A stretch of 64,000 nt of DNA from assembly GCA_964391725.1 (NCBI GenBank), contig CAYMNB010000002.1:62001-126000 (forward strand). The letters run 5' to 3'. Origin of the DNA: SpSt-1165 sp964391725. Lineage in GTDB: Bacteria; Chloroflexota; Anaerolineae; Anaerolineales; Anaerolineaceae. This document shows positions 26,460-36,815 of this stretch, piece by piece; within the stretch, counting starts at the first letter, position 1; each line of letters opens with the position of its first letter. The notes under the pieces were generated by a model, which searched no databases, was not told the DNA's origin, and worked only from the letters and a program-made list of their open reading frames with translations. The position numbers and the translations under genes are program-made.

Positions 26460-29400
26460 ATGGAAAAACCCTCACTCATGAAAGATAATAGAAAATCAAG
26501 TTTTGCGAACCTGTTATGGGTCATCCTGCTTGTAGGGGTTGTAGTCTTCGGTGGTTATTTGCGAACACTGGGCATGGATTGGGATGATGGCGAGTATTTG
26601 CATCCGGATGAACGGTTTTTGACTTTCGTGGTCTCCTCGATCCAGCCCAATGATGGCCCGCGTGATTTTTTCAATACAGAGCTGTCAACGATGAATCCGG
26701 GCAACGTCGGTTATCGCTTCTATGTGTATGGAACCTTACCGCTGTTTGTCAATCGCTTTGTCAGTGATTTTCTTAGCAGCAGCGGATTGGATATGATGCT
26801 CCTGGGCCGTGAAGCTACCGGTTGGAACATGTATTTAACGGGGCGCTATATATCGGCGGTTTTGGATACATTTACCATCGTAATAACCTTCCTCATCGGG
26901 ATGAAACTATTCAAGAAAATGTGGGCGGCGGTGTTAGCGGCTGGATTGTACGCCTTTACCGCCTTGCCGATCCAGTTATCTCATTACTTCACCGTTGATA
27001 TCATGGCGAACTTCTTCAGCATGGCGGCAGTTTATTTTGCGGTGTTAGTGATGCAGGGTGAATCCTTTGGCAAAGTGATTGGGGAGGATGATGAGGGGTC
27101 ATTCCTTCGGAAGTTGGGAAAATATACTGGGAGAAATTGGCGGGACATTATCCATTTTTTCCTTTTTGGTGTGTCTTTCGGTCTGGCCATGGCATGCAAA
27201 ATCAGCGTTCTTCCGATAGCCCTCTTAGTTGTGGTTGCTGTGCTTGTGCGCTATTTCCGGCTTCCACAGGATGAACGTGACTATGTGATTCCTCTGTTCA
27301 TTTTTGGGGTTGTATTTGCCGGAATCATCTCATTTCTGGCGTTCCGAATTGGTCAGCCATATGCTTTCACGGGCCCAGGGTTTCTACATATGGTTCCAGA
27401 TAAAGCCTGGATCGAGACTTTACAGAATCTTGAAGGGCAGAGCAAAGGGTTGGTGGATTTCCCGCCAGCATTACAATGGTCACGGCGGCCGATCACCTTT
27501 GGTTTTAAAAACCTGACAGTGTGGGGATTGGGCCTTCCCTTGGGGATCGCTGCCTGGGCAGCTTTTGTTTTGATGAGTATCCAGATCCTGCGCGGTAAGT
27601 GGAAAGACCATCTCCTCATATGGACCATCACGGTGATATTCTTTGTGTGGCAGTCGGTCAACTTTACCTCCAGCATGCGCTATTATCTGCAAATTTATGT
27701 GACACTGGCAATTATTGGGGCGTGGGGATGTATGTGTCTCTTTGGCTATTTCAAGGCACATAAACCGAAACTCCTCTTCTTGCCCATCGTAATCACGGCA
27801 ATCGTCTTTTTGGGCACACTCGCCTATGGGTTTGCCTTTTCACGTATCTATACAAGACCTGCAACCAGGGTGGAAGCCTCTGACTGGTATTACCAGAATA
27901 TACCAGGCCCCGTCAATGTCATTATTGAGACTGATGACGGTGAGAAGCAGCAAGTCCTGCCATACGAGGCGGGGCTGCGAATAAGCAGCGATTTACCAGC
28001 GGTGTGGTCATTTATTGCGCAGGACACCACGCGGGTGAATCAACTCAACTTTGACCATATCCGCCAGGAATATGTCAACCAGCCTGAATATACCGGGATA
28101 GAAGTGTTGATATCATCTGATATCGAAGGGGAAGATGTGGTTGGATACGGTGAACTGTGGGGGGAATTTGGTTGGGAGCAGCATCAGTTTGGCACTCAAC
28201 AGGCGGTCAATTTTCAATTTCCGGTTGATCTCGTGGCGGATCAACGATATTTTCTATGGGTGAAGCCGGCGGGCGACGATATCCACGTGCGTTTATCTGG
28301 GGTAGCGAAATTGTTGGATAGTTCAATTGGTGTGAATGGTAAATCATTCATCATTCTGCCTGAGTTTGTAGAACCGATCACTCAGCAACAGCCAAAGCTT
28401 TTCACTTTTCAGTCTATGTTTGAAGGTGAGATCATCCAGATTCATATTCCTCATATCGTTGATACCGCTGGACTGGACAATGATCAGGTATTAGAGGTGA
28501 AGGTGTTTACGGGAGGCAGGCAGGTGTCTGCTTCGGTTATCTGCTCGTTTGCCCCGGTCACCGATGCGCGCGGAGAAGAATATGTCTTTGTATTCGAACC
28601 GGGTATACTCGTCAACCGGGGTGATTCCGTCGAGATCGAATTCTCGTTTGGGGGTGAAGGTGGAGTTGCTCTTTACGGCAGCAAACAAGCCAATGAAAGT
28701 TCCTGGGATGATGTGGTGCCGTTGCGGCGTCAGGGGTATGATCCATTTTATGAGGTAAGCGGTGTCTATAGAACCAACCTGAACTTTGAAATGTATTGGA
28801 ATGATGATGAAAGCAAGCGGGAGAGATTCTTAACCATTATCGACCAGGCCGACATCATCATGATGACCTCCAATCGGCAATGGGGCACAACGACACGCGT
28901 GCCTGAACGTTATCCGATGACGACCATGTATTACCGGGAATTAATCGGCTGTCCACCTGAAAAGGAAGTGTTTTGGTGTTATGCGGTGGCTGAACCGGGC
29001 ATGTTTGAAGGAAACCTTGGCTTCCGGCTTAAAGAGGTCTTTCAGAGCAATCCCAATATCGGATCCATTGCATTCAATACGCAATTTGCTGAAGAAGCCT
29101 TCACTGTTTACGATCATCCAAAGGTACTGGTTTTTGAAAAGACCGACGATTATGACCGTGCGAAAGTGGCAGACCTTTTTTATGCGGTTGATCTGAACAA
29201 TGTTGTACACATGATCCCGGCGGATGTACCACTGCGGCCAAAGAATCTGTTATTGCCTTCTGGGCGCCTGGCTGGACAGAGGTCTGGGGGCACCTGGGCA
29301 GATCTATATCCACCTCAATCTCTGCTAAATCAATCACCATTGGCGGCGGCAGTGGTCTGGTACCTGGCAATTGCCCTATTGGGGGTGATATCTTACCCGA

Positions 29401-31757
29401 TTACACGCATTGTCTTCTCTGGCTTGCATGCCAAAGGATATGCGGTCAGCCGCATGGTTGGGCTGGTATTATTCGCTTGGTTGAGCTGGGTGGCTGGTTC
29501 TGCGGGCATTCCTTTGACGCGGTTGGCGGTCTGGCTAATTCTTGTGGCGTATGCAGCAATGAATGGTTGGCTATTTGTTTGCAACCGTACCCTCATCATT
29601 GATGAAATCAAGCAGCATAGACAGGACATATTTCGCATTGAAATCATTGGCCTGGCTTTCTTCCTGGCATTCCTGCTTGTTCGTGTTGGCAATCCGGATT
29701 TGTGGCACCCTTACAAAGGCGGCGAAAAGCCGATGGATTTTGCGTACCTGAATGCTGTGTTGAAGAGTACTACATTCCCGCCTTATGATCCCTGGTTTGC
29801 TGGTGGTTACATCAATTACTACTACTATGGTTTCGTTATTGTCGGTATGCCGATCAAGGCACTGGGGATCAATCCTGCGATTGCTTACAACCTGGTTTTG
29901 GCCAGCCTGTTCAGCATCATGGGCCTGATTGCCTATGTCATTGGTGCTACTGTCACCTCTGAGCTCTTTGTCCACCAGAACAGAGATAAAACTTCAACCG
30001 CAGTTCGCAACCTGCCGTTGGTTGGCGGGCTCATCACTGCAATCTTTTCACTGGTGATCGGCAATCTTGGTACGGTACAAATGATCTTCCGCGGATTGAC
30101 ACGGCTGGGGGCGGGCGAAGTGGGTATGGGTTTTGGCCACCAGTTCATGGCTTTGGTAAAAGGCTTTTCTAAACTTGTATCGGGTCAACGCATGCCTTTT
30201 TATCCGGGTGATTGGTACTGGATCCCCAGTCGTATGATCCCGGGTGAACCAATCACAGAATTTCCTTACTTCACTTTCCTGTACGCCGATCTTCATGCAC
30301 ATTTGCTGGCGATGCCGATCACATTGTTGGTGGTTGCCTGGTGCCTGTCGCTTCTAAAGAATCGATTGCGATGGAATGGAAAGTTCAACTGGGCTAACAT
30401 GGTTATCACCATCGGCGTTGGCGCTGTCATTGTTGGTTCGTTGCGCCCAACCAACACCTGGGATCTGCCGGTATTTCTTGTTTTGGCGATGTTGAGCCTG
30501 GGCTATTCCTTGCTGAAACACTTGAATTTGAGGTTCACGAAGGAAACACCAATTGTGGACGGCAAGGCAAAGAAAATTCTTTTGTCAATATTATTGGTCA
30601 GTGGCTTTGCCATTCTGGCCATACTGTTCTACGAGCCATTTTCCTACTGGTATGGTGCCGGTTACACATCGGTCAAGCCATGGCAAGGTGATCATACTCC
30701 CATCGGCTCGTATGTTATGCATTGGGGCATATTTCTAACATTGATTTTGGTTTGGTTTGGCCATGAAACCATTCAGTGGCTGGCATCGGTGCCTGTGTCT
30801 GCGCTGCGCCAACTAATTCTTTATCGAGTGTGGCTCTATGTGGGGGTTGCCCTGGCAGTCTTTGTGCTGGTCGGCTTATTAGTAGCAGGCGTTTCTATCA
30901 TTGTCATTGCACTCCCGTTGGCAATTTGGGCGGGGCTCTTGCTGCTGCGCAAACAACAATCTGATGTGAAGAAGTTTTTATATTTCATCACTGGCACAGC
31001 CCTTTTCTTGACCATTGCCGTTGAGGTTATTGTATTAGAGGGCGATATCGGACGCATGAATACGGTCTTCAAATTCTATTTACAGGCTTGGAATTTGTTT
31101 GCCATCGCTGCCGCAGCAGGCCTGACCTGGTTTATTTCTTGGCTCATTCCTGCCGAAGAAAATCGTGCCAGTGATTCCATCCTGCTCACGGTATTCAGCG
31201 TTTTGTTGGTCTCAGGATTGTTATTCCCGATCCTGGCAAGCCACGACAAGATCACTGACCGGATGGCAGAAGACGCACCGCATACAATCGACGGCAGCGC
31301 TTATATGGAATATGCAGAATTCAATGATCAGGGCGTGGTGTATTCATTGGCAGAGGATGCTGCCACCATCCAATGGCTTCAGGAGAATGTAGAAGGATCT
31401 CCGGTGATTATGGAAGGGCATGCGCCGGAATACCGCTGGGGCAGCCGTTTTTCCATCAACACCGGATTGCCGGCAGTGGTTGGCTGGAACTGGCACCAAC
31501 GACAGCAAAAAGGCTATATGGAAACGAATGCCGTACAGCGCAGGGTGGATGATGTTAATTTGTTCTATACAACCACTGACTTGACCACGATCAGGCAGCT
31601 GATGCTGCGGTATGGTTTTGGTTACATCATTGTGGGAGAGCTGGAACGAGTTAATTATCCAGAAGATGGCTTGAGGAAATTCGTAGAATATGACGGAGAA
31701 CTTTGGGCCAGTGTATTCTCTGTTGGTAATACCACGGTGTATAAAGTGTTAGAATAA
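26460..31757 (+). CDS. Giant membrane protein: GT39-like plus DUF2298 (YYY) fusion
   Basis: 1765 residues. The N-terminal half (about 1-480) is a GT-C type membrane region, with an Asp/Glu-rich first loop around LHPDERFLTFVVSSI. A soluble beta-rich stretch follows (about 490-940). The C-terminal half (about 960-1765) is a second multi-span region matching DUF2298: EKPMDFAYLNAVLKS, GGYINYYYYGFVIVG with the tyrosine run, TFLYADLHAHLLAMP, RPTNTWDLPVFLVLA and RMNTVFKFYLQAWNLFAIAAA. The C-terminal half is clearly paralogous to the next gene. DUF2298 proteins occur in Chloroflexota and archaea and their activity is not established. The fusion implies that the GT-C and YYY halves act on the same lipid-linked glycan. 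Confidence 0.85.
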   Translation: MEKPSLMKDNRKSSFANLLWVILLVGVVVFGGYLRTLGMDWDDGEYLHPDERFLTFVVSSIQPNDGPRDFFNTELSTMNPGNVGYRFYVYGTLPLFVNRFVSDFLSSSGLDMMLLGREATGWNMYLTGRYISAVLDTFTIVITFLIGMKLFKKMWAAVLAAGLYAFTALPIQLSHYFTVDIMANFFSMAAVYFAVLVMQGESFGKVIGEDDEGSFLRKLGKYTGRNWRDIIHFFLFGVSFGLAMACKISVLPIALLVVVAVLVRYFRLPQDERDYVIPLFIFGVVFAGIISFLAFRIGQPYAFTGPGFLHMVPDKAWIETLQNLEGQSKGLVDFPPALQWSRRPITFGFKNLTVWGLGLPLGIAAWAAFVLMSIQILRGKWKDHLLIWTITVIFFVWQSVNFTSSMRYYLQIYVTLAIIGAWGCMCLFGYFKAHKPKLLFLPIVITAIVFLGTLAYGFAFSRIYTRPATRVEASDWYYQNIPGPVNVIIETDDGEKQQVLPYEAGLRISSDLPAVWSFIAQDTTRVNQLNFDHIRQEYVNQPEYTGIEVLISSDIEGEDVVGYGELWGEFGWEQHQFGTQQAVNFQFPVDLVADQRYFLWVKPAGDDIHVRLSGVAKLLDSSIGVNGKSFIILPEFVEPITQQQPKLFTFQSMFEGEIIQIHIPHIVDTAGLDNDQVLEVKVFTGGRQVSASVICSFAPVTDARGEEYVFVFEPGILVNRGDSVEIEFSFGGEGGVALYGSKQANESSWDDVVPLRRQGYDPFYEVSGVYRTNLNFEMYWNDDESKRERFLTIIDQADIIMMTSNRQWGTTTRVPERYPMTTMYYRELIGCPPEKEVFWCYAVAEPGMFEGNLGFRLKEVFQSNPNIGSIAFNTQFAEEAFTVYDHPKVLVFEKTDDYDRAKVADLFYAVDLNNVVHMIPADVPLRPKNLLLPSGRLAGQRSGGTWADLYPPQSLLNQSPLAAAVVWYLAIALLGVISYPITRIVFSGLHAKGYAVSRMVGLVLFAWLSWVAGSAGIPLTRLAVWLILVAYAAMNGWLFVCNRTLIIDEIKQHRQDIFRIEIIGLAFFLAFLLVRVGNPDLWHPYKGGEKPMDFAYLNAVLKSTTFPPYDPWFAGGYINYYYYGFVIVGMPIKALGINPAIAYNLVLASLFSIMGLIAYVIGATVTSELFVHQNRDKTSTAVRNLPLVGGLITAIFSLVIGNLGTVQMIFRGLTRLGAGEVGMGFGHQFMALVKGFSKLVSGQRMPFYPGDWYWIPSRMIPGEPITEFPYFTFLYADLHAHLLAMPITLLVVAWCLSLLKNRLRWNGKFNWANMVITIGVGAVIVGSLRPTNTWDLPVFLVLAMLSLGYSLLKHLNLRFTKETPIVDGKAKKILLSILLVSGFAILAILFYEPFSYWYGAGYTSVKPWQGDHTPIGSYVMHWGIFLTLILVWFGHETIQWLASVPVSALRQLILYRVWLYVGVALAVFVLVGLLVAGVSIIVIALPLAIWAGLLLLRKQQSDVKKFLYFITGTALFLTIAVEVIVLEGDIGRMNTVFKFYLQAWNLFAIAAAAGLTWFISWLIPAEENRASDSILLTVFSVLLVSGLLFPILASHDKITDRMAEDAPHTIDGSAYMEYAEFNDQGVVYSLAEDAATIQWLQENVEGSPVIMEGHAPEYRWGSRFSINTGLPAVVGWNWHQRQQKGYMETNAVQRRVDDVNLFYTTTDLTTIRQLMLRYGFGYIIVGELERVNYPEDGLRKFVEYDGELWASVFSVGNTTVYKVLE

Positions 31758-31779
31758 GCCTATCATTTTTGAGGGAACC

Positions 31780-34383
31780 ATGCTTGATTTTTTGCTTTGG
31801 TACATTCTCGTCACATTGATTGGTTTGATCACGTTTCCGCTGAGTTTCGTATTATTGAAACAACTGCGGGACCGTGGTTTTGCAGTTGCCAGAGTTCTGG
31901 GTTTATTGATCTGGGGATATCTTTTTTGGATACTGGGGATTTTGGGGATCATCGCCAACAATCTGGGGGGAGTGCTGTTCGCATTGGTTTTATTACTTAC
32001 CGCCAACATTGTTGTGTTTGTGAAGAATGCCCACGCAATCAAGCAGTGGGTGAGAGAGCATTGGCGTTTGATGGTGCTGGTAGAAGTGGTCTTTTTGGTC
32101 GCTTTTGGCTTCTGGGCGTTGGTACGCGCTGCCAACCCGGCTTTACTCGGCACGGAAAAACCGATGGAATTGGCATTCATTAATGCCATCCTGAAATCGC
32201 CACAAATGCCGCCCAACGATCCCTGGCTTTCCGGTTACTCTATATCCTATTATTACTTCGGATACCTGATTGTCTCAATGCTGATTCGTATGACAGGCAC
32301 GATCACTACAGTCGCCTTTAACTTGATGGTCGCACTTCTGTTTGGACTGGTGGCAGTCACCAGTTTTGGACTGCTGAACAACCTCCTGGCCCACAAAAAA
32401 GGAGCAGGACAGAAAACCGGCCTGTCACCTGTATGGGGCCTTTTGGCGCCACTGTACATTCTGTTTGTCAGTAACGCCCAGGGATTGCTGGAAGTGCTGC
32501 ATGCGGGCGGTGTGGGCTGGTCACAAAATCCGGATGGCAGTTGGTTTTCATCTTTCTGGAGTTGGCTGGACATCCCTGATGTGAATCGTGCACCTTCTCT
32601 GCCCTTTCAATGGCGGCCTAACCGCAGTGGTGGCTGGTGGTGGTGGCAAGCTTCAAGGGTGGTGCAGGATTTTAAGGCAAACGATGTAAGAGAATTGGTC
32701 ATTGATGAGTTTCCCCAATTCAGTTACATATTGGCAGACCTGCATCCGCATGTTCTGACCATGCCGGTGGTTCTATTGGCATTGACGGTTCTTTTGAATA
32801 TCTTCATGGGTTTACTCCCGAAGGCAGACGAGAAATTGGGTATCATCGCCGGAGCCGATAGCATCCTCAAAAAAGAAATCGATTGGCAGACCTTGTGGCA
32901 TAAGCTGTTTATTGCACAATGGCTCAAGCAACCTTTGTTCTGGCTGCTGACCCTGATCCTGGGTGGGATTGCTTTCTTCAATACCTGGGACTTTCCTATC
33001 TATTTGGGGCTGTTCTCTGTAGGTGTGCTAACATTTAACACCGTTGCTTATGGCTGGTCAAAACATCGAATTATTGAATTTGTTGAAACCTTCCTTCTGG
33101 CAGCTTTTCTGAGTGTCTTTTTATACTTGCCTTACTTTTTGGGTTTCGGTTCCCAGGCAGGCGGTTTTTTGCCCAGCGTGATCTTCTACACCAAAGGCAT
33201 TTATTTCTGGATCATGTTCGTATCCTTATTGGGTCCCATCCTGCTATGGCTGTTCCGGACCGCAAAGAAGAAAGATATTGGGTTTCATGCGCAATTTGGA
33301 GTGGTGAGTGCCGTCAGCATTGTTGGGGGACTGTGGCTGTTTTCCTATGCGTTCGCGGGAATTTTACTTTTCATTGCACCATTGCTGCCGTCTCAAAGGC
33401 TGCAAACCAATAGCAATTTATTCTTCTGGCTTCAGGGTGGCATAGAGGGCGGCACATTGCTGCTGGAATCGCTTACCAGAAGGTTCACGGATCCGCTGAC
33501 CTGGATCACATTGGGATTCATGCTGGTGTTGGTGGCTGGTTTGTTATTTGCTACGAAAAAAAGCAAGCAAAAAGGACTTGAAAACCTCAAAAAGCCATAC
33601 TTCTGGCAGCAGGACGAAGCAGATCATAAAGCCACAGTATTTGTGTTGCTGCTGGTCTTATTAGGTGTTGGGTTAACACTTGTACCCGAGTTTATCTACT
33701 TGTTGGATCAATTCGGTACCCGTATGAATACGATTTTCAAATTTTATTTTCAAACCTGGATTGTTTGGGGTATCGCGGCTGCCTATGCTACAGTTATGAT
33801 CTTGCGGGAATCGCGTGGTGTGGCGGGCTTACTGGCGAAAACTCTCATCGTTGCCACGATATTGATAGGGCTAATTTATCCGTACTTTGCTATTAAGGAC
33901 GTGACCCATAATTTCCAACCACGCATCTACTCACAAGTAGGTGAGTTGCAGCCAGACTGGTCGTTGGATGGCGCCTTGTATCTAAAGCGCAGTCTGCCGG
34001 ATGAAATGGCAGCTATTGGCTGGCTGGCAGAAGCGCCTTTGGGCACGGTAGCCGAAGCGATAGGAGGCAGTTACACGAATTTTGCGCGGGTGTCCACCTA
34101 TTCTGGTCAACCGACCGTGTTGGGTTGGCCGGGACACCAGAGCCAATGGCGCGGGGGGGCAGCAGAGATGGGTACGCGTGAGTCTGATATCGAGTTGTTA
34201 TACCGGTCTGGGCAGTGGGATACTGTCCGAACCATATTGGATCAGTATGGCATTCGCTATGTATTTTTGAGCGATCTGGAGTATTCAAAATACAATGCCT
34301 CCACCAAGGTGTTCGATGCCTACTTAACCCCTTTGTTTGTCAGCGGGAATGTCATTATTTATGGATATGATGCCGTACCCTGA
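31780..34383 (+). CDS. DUF2298 (YYY) membrane protein
   Basis: 867 residues, with about 16 membrane segments and GAGGGA before the ATG. Motifs match the C-terminal half of the preceding gene: EKPMELAFINAILKS, GYSISYYYFGYLIVSM, YILADLHPHVLTMPVVLLAL, FFNTWDFPIYLGL and RMNTIFKFYFQTWIVWGIAAA. The C-terminal soluble end contains LYRSGQWDTVRTILDQYGIR, like the end of the giant protein. The two were probably produced by duplication. Function is unknown; GT-C-like glycosyltransfer or flippase support has to be considered for the family. Confidence 0.85.
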   Translation: MLDFLLWYILVTLIGLITFPLSFVLLKQLRDRGFAVARVLGLLIWGYLFWILGILGIIANNLGGVLFALVLLLTANIVVFVKNAHAIKQWVREHWRLMVLVEVVFLVAFGFWALVRAANPALLGTEKPMELAFINAILKSPQMPPNDPWLSGYSISYYYFGYLIVSMLIRMTGTITTVAFNLMVALLFGLVAVTSFGLLNNLLAHKKGAGQKTGLSPVWGLLAPLYILFVSNAQGLLEVLHAGGVGWSQNPDGSWFSSFWSWLDIPDVNRAPSLPFQWRPNRSGGWWWWQASRVVQDFKANDVRELVIDEFPQFSYILADLHPHVLTMPVVLLALTVLLNIFMGLLPKADEKLGIIAGADSILKKEIDWQTLWHKLFIAQWLKQPLFWLLTLILGGIAFFNTWDFPIYLGLFSVGVLTFNTVAYGWSKHRIIEFVETFLLAAFLSVFLYLPYFLGFGSQAGGFLPSVIFYTKGIYFWIMFVSLLGPILLWLFRTAKKKDIGFHAQFGVVSAVSIVGGLWLFSYAFAGILLFIAPLLPSQRLQTNSNLFFWLQGGIEGGTLLLESLTRRFTDPLTWITLGFMLVLVAGLLFATKKSKQKGLENLKKPYFWQQDEADHKATVFVLLLVLLGVGLTLVPEFIYLLDQFGTRMNTIFKFYFQTWIVWGIAAAYATVMILRESRGVAGLLAKTLIVATILIGLIYPYFAIKDVTHNFQPRIYSQVGELQPDWSLDGALYLKRSLPDEMAAIGWLAEAPLGTVAEAIGGSYTNFARVSTYSGQPTVLGWPGHQSQWRGGAAEMGTRESDIELLYRSGQWDTVRTILDQYGIRYVFLSDLEYSKYNASTKVFDAYLTPLFVSGNVIIYGYDAVP

Positions 34384-34402
34384 GTCATGTTAGGATAAAT
34401 GT

Positions 34403-36109
34403 ATGCACGAAGATCAGAAATCAACAAACCAACCCGTTTTTCCGCTGTGGCTGATTTTTTTGCCTTTTATTTTGGGATTGTTGGTCCGTTTCAGCGGATT
34501 GGGGCATCCTTTTTTGGACAATGTGGAAGCGAACGTTGCCATGGGTGTCCGAGAAATGGTGATGGAGTCAGGCGGTATTGTCACCCAGCCATTGTATTCA
34601 CAGATTACCGGCGTGTTGTTCTGGTTGTTTGAGGATACTAATTTCCTCGCCAGGTTCCTGCCTGCTCTTGCGGGCAGTCTTTTGGTGTTATTTCCCTGGT
34701 TTTTTGGAAACAATATCACAAATCGGCAAAAACTGATATTCTCGGTTGGGCTGGCGCTCGATCCTGCATTAATGGCAGCCTCGAAAACTGGCAGCAGCCT
34801 TATTCTGGCGGTGTTTGCGATGGCTGTTTTGTTGCTGGCGTTTTCCAAAAAGCAGCCGGTATTGTTGGGCGTGTCTTTCGCTGCCTTGCTGCTTACGGGC
34901 AATTATTTTCTGACCGGGCTGATCATTTTGGCCGTCACGCTGCTGTGGATGCTGAAGAAATCCGATAGATCTGAAGAATTAAAGCAGGAAGTGCTGCGAT
35001 CTGGTTGGAAGAAGGCGCTATTATCTTTTGCGATAAGTTACGTATTGATGGCATCGTTTGGCTTTTTGCAGCCATCTGGCATTGGGGCAGGTTTTCAGGA
35101 CATAGCCAGATTGCTGGGTAATTCAGATCCCTATAGAGTGCCAATAGGCGTCGGGGCAATAATTTTTGCTCTTGTTATCTATGAGCTATTCCCGCTGGTG
35201 GTGAGTATTTTATCAATCACCGTCTACCGGCGTGAAATAACCGCGCTGCCAGCTTTTTGCCTGCGTTGGCTTGTGGTGGGTTTGGTGGTGATTCTTTTAA
35301 ATGCCAATCGTACAGCGCTGGACCTGGCGTGGATCAGTATTCCCTTGTGGATGGTGGCATCTTTTGGCATAGAAAAAATAGTTTCTGGCATTGAGAAGAT
35401 TCAGCCTCTCGCCGTAGCCGCAGCAGGCTTCTATCTATTGCTATTAGGGTTCGTCTTGTTCACATGGGTTGGCGCGGTGAATATCGAATTTGATCCGCAA
35501 CGGTTGCTGATCCGTGTGGGATTGATTGTCGGTGGTTTGTTGTTGGTTATGATCTCTTATTGGCTCACCAGGTTTTCATGGGATATTAAGACGGCGAATC
35601 AGGGGTTGTTGATCGGGTTAGGCAGTGTGTTATTGCTGTTTGGATTGCTCACCCAAAGCTGGCACAGCGCTAATTGGGGCGATCAACCTCAAAATGAGCT
35701 TTGGCGCATGGGCAGTTATCCTGTAGATGCTGACAGGTTGTTGGGTTCGATCGAGGATATATCTGAGATGAATCGAGGACGGCGTCAGGGTCAGGAGGTG
35801 CTTATGTTCGCACTTGACCTGCCCGCCGTGGAATGGCATTTACGGCAGCAGAAAGTCAGTAATGTGATCAACCTGTCTGGCGCGAGTGCGCCTGATATGA
35901 TCCTTAGCGACATGGTGGAGCCAGAATTCTGGAGAGCGGAATATGCGGGGCAAGATTTTCTCCTGGGTGCAACGCCTGACTGGTCCTTATTAACATGGCG
36001 TGAATGGCAGCAATGGATCATCTTCAGAAATTTACCCGTTTATTCCCAGCAATGGGGTATTTTGTGGGTGCGTACTGATCTGTTTCCAAGCGCAACCGTT
36101 AGTCAATAA
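34403..36109 (+). CDS. GT39-like membrane protein
   Basis: 568 residues, about 10-12 membrane segments and a C-terminal soluble tail. The first loop, GHPFLDNVEANVAMGVREM, supplies the Asp-x-x-Glu typical of GT-C enzymes, and LFEDTNFLARFLPALAGSLL follows the ArnT/PMT layout. It may correspond to the family found next to DUF2298 proteins in other Chloroflexota and archaea (Agl23-like), which I infer from context only. It is the last gene of the envelope cluster, 19 bases after the DUF2298 gene and 22 bases before cmk. Confidence 0.7.
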   Translation: MHEDQKSTNQPVFPLWLIFLPFILGLLVRFSGLGHPFLDNVEANVAMGVREMVMESGGIVTQPLYSQITGVLFWLFEDTNFLARFLPALAGSLLVLFPWFFGNNITNRQKLIFSVGLALDPALMAASKTGSSLILAVFAMAVLLLAFSKKQPVLLGVSFAALLLTGNYFLTGLIILAVTLLWMLKKSDRSEELKQEVLRSGWKKALLSFAISYVLMASFGFLQPSGIGAGFQDIARLLGNSDPYRVPIGVGAIIFALVIYELFPLVVSILSITVYRREITALPAFCLRWLVVGLVVILLNANRTALDLAWISIPLWMVASFGIEKIVSGIEKIQPLAVAAAGFYLLLLGFVLFTWVGAVNIEFDPQRLLIRVGLIVGGLLLVMISYWLTRFSWDIKTANQGLLIGLGSVLLLFGLLTQSWHSANWGDQPQNELWRMGSYPVDADRLLGSIEDISEMNRGRRQGQEVLMFALDLPAVEWHLRQQKVSNVINLSGASAPDMILSDMVEPEFWRAEYAGQDFLLGATPDWSLLTWREWQQWIIFRNLPVYSQQWGILWVRTDLFPSATVSQ

Positions 36110-36131
36110 TTAAGAAAGTGATTTTTTTCTC

Positions 36132-36815
36132 ATGACATTTTCCGCAATCGCCATTGATGGCCCGGCTGCTTCTGGCAAATCAACCGCAGCAGAGACGCTT
36201 GCCAGGCGCTTGGGTTACCTTTATTTTGATACCGGCGTAATGTATCGGGCAATTACCCTGGCAGCATTGCGCAGGCTTGATGGTGTTGATTCAGAAAACG
36301 ATGTTGTTCAGCTTGCCAGTCAAATGATCATTGATGTCAGACCACCTTCGATTGACGATGGTCGGGCTTGTGATGTGCTGCTGGATGGTGAGGATGTAAC
36401 CTGGCAGATTCGTGCTGAGGATGTAAATTGTAACGTGTCGGTGGTGTCAGCTTATCCGGGCGTGCGAGAATCAATGACCCGGCAGCAGCGCAGGATTGGT
36501 GAACGCGGCCATGTCGTGATGGTGGGGCGTGACATCGGTACTGTGGTCATGCCCGATGCTGACGCGAAATTCTACATCGACGCATCCGCCGAAGTACGGG
36601 CGCAGCGGCGGTATGATGAGATGATCGCGCGTGGGGATGATGTAGAATTTCAAGATATATTATTATCAATAAAAAATCGAGATCAGATTGATTCCACCAG
36701 GGAAGTCGCTCCGTTGTGCATGGCAGAGGATGCGATCCATATTATGACGGATACAATGACTCGCGAAGAAGTTGTGGATGCGATGATGACGTACATAACC
36801 GAAAAGGAGGCGTGA
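36132..36815 (+). CDS. cmk: Cytidylate kinase
   Basis: 227 residues. P-loop AIDGPAASGKSTAAETLA, then YFDTGVMYRAITL and the GRDIGTVVMPDADAKFYIDAS segment, all typical of bacterial CMP/dCMP kinase. The protein phosphorylates CMP and dCMP to the diphosphates. The stop overlaps the xth start. Confidence 0.96.
   Translation: MTFSAIAIDGPAASGKSTAAETLARRLGYLYFDTGVMYRAITLAALRRLDGVDSENDVVQLASQMIIDVRPPSIDDGRACDVLLDGEDVTWQIRAEDVNCNVSVVSAYPGVRESMTRQQRRIGERGHVVMVGRDIGTVVMPDADAKFYIDASAEVRAQRRYDEMIARGDDVEFQDILLSIKNRDQIDSTREVAPLCMAEDAIHIMTDTMTREEVVDAMMTYITEKEA

Noticed and set aside
36716..36814. Longer xth start inside cmk
   Set aside because: The ATG at 36815 has a perfect AAGGAGG and the family start; the upstream part overlaps cmk in another frame.
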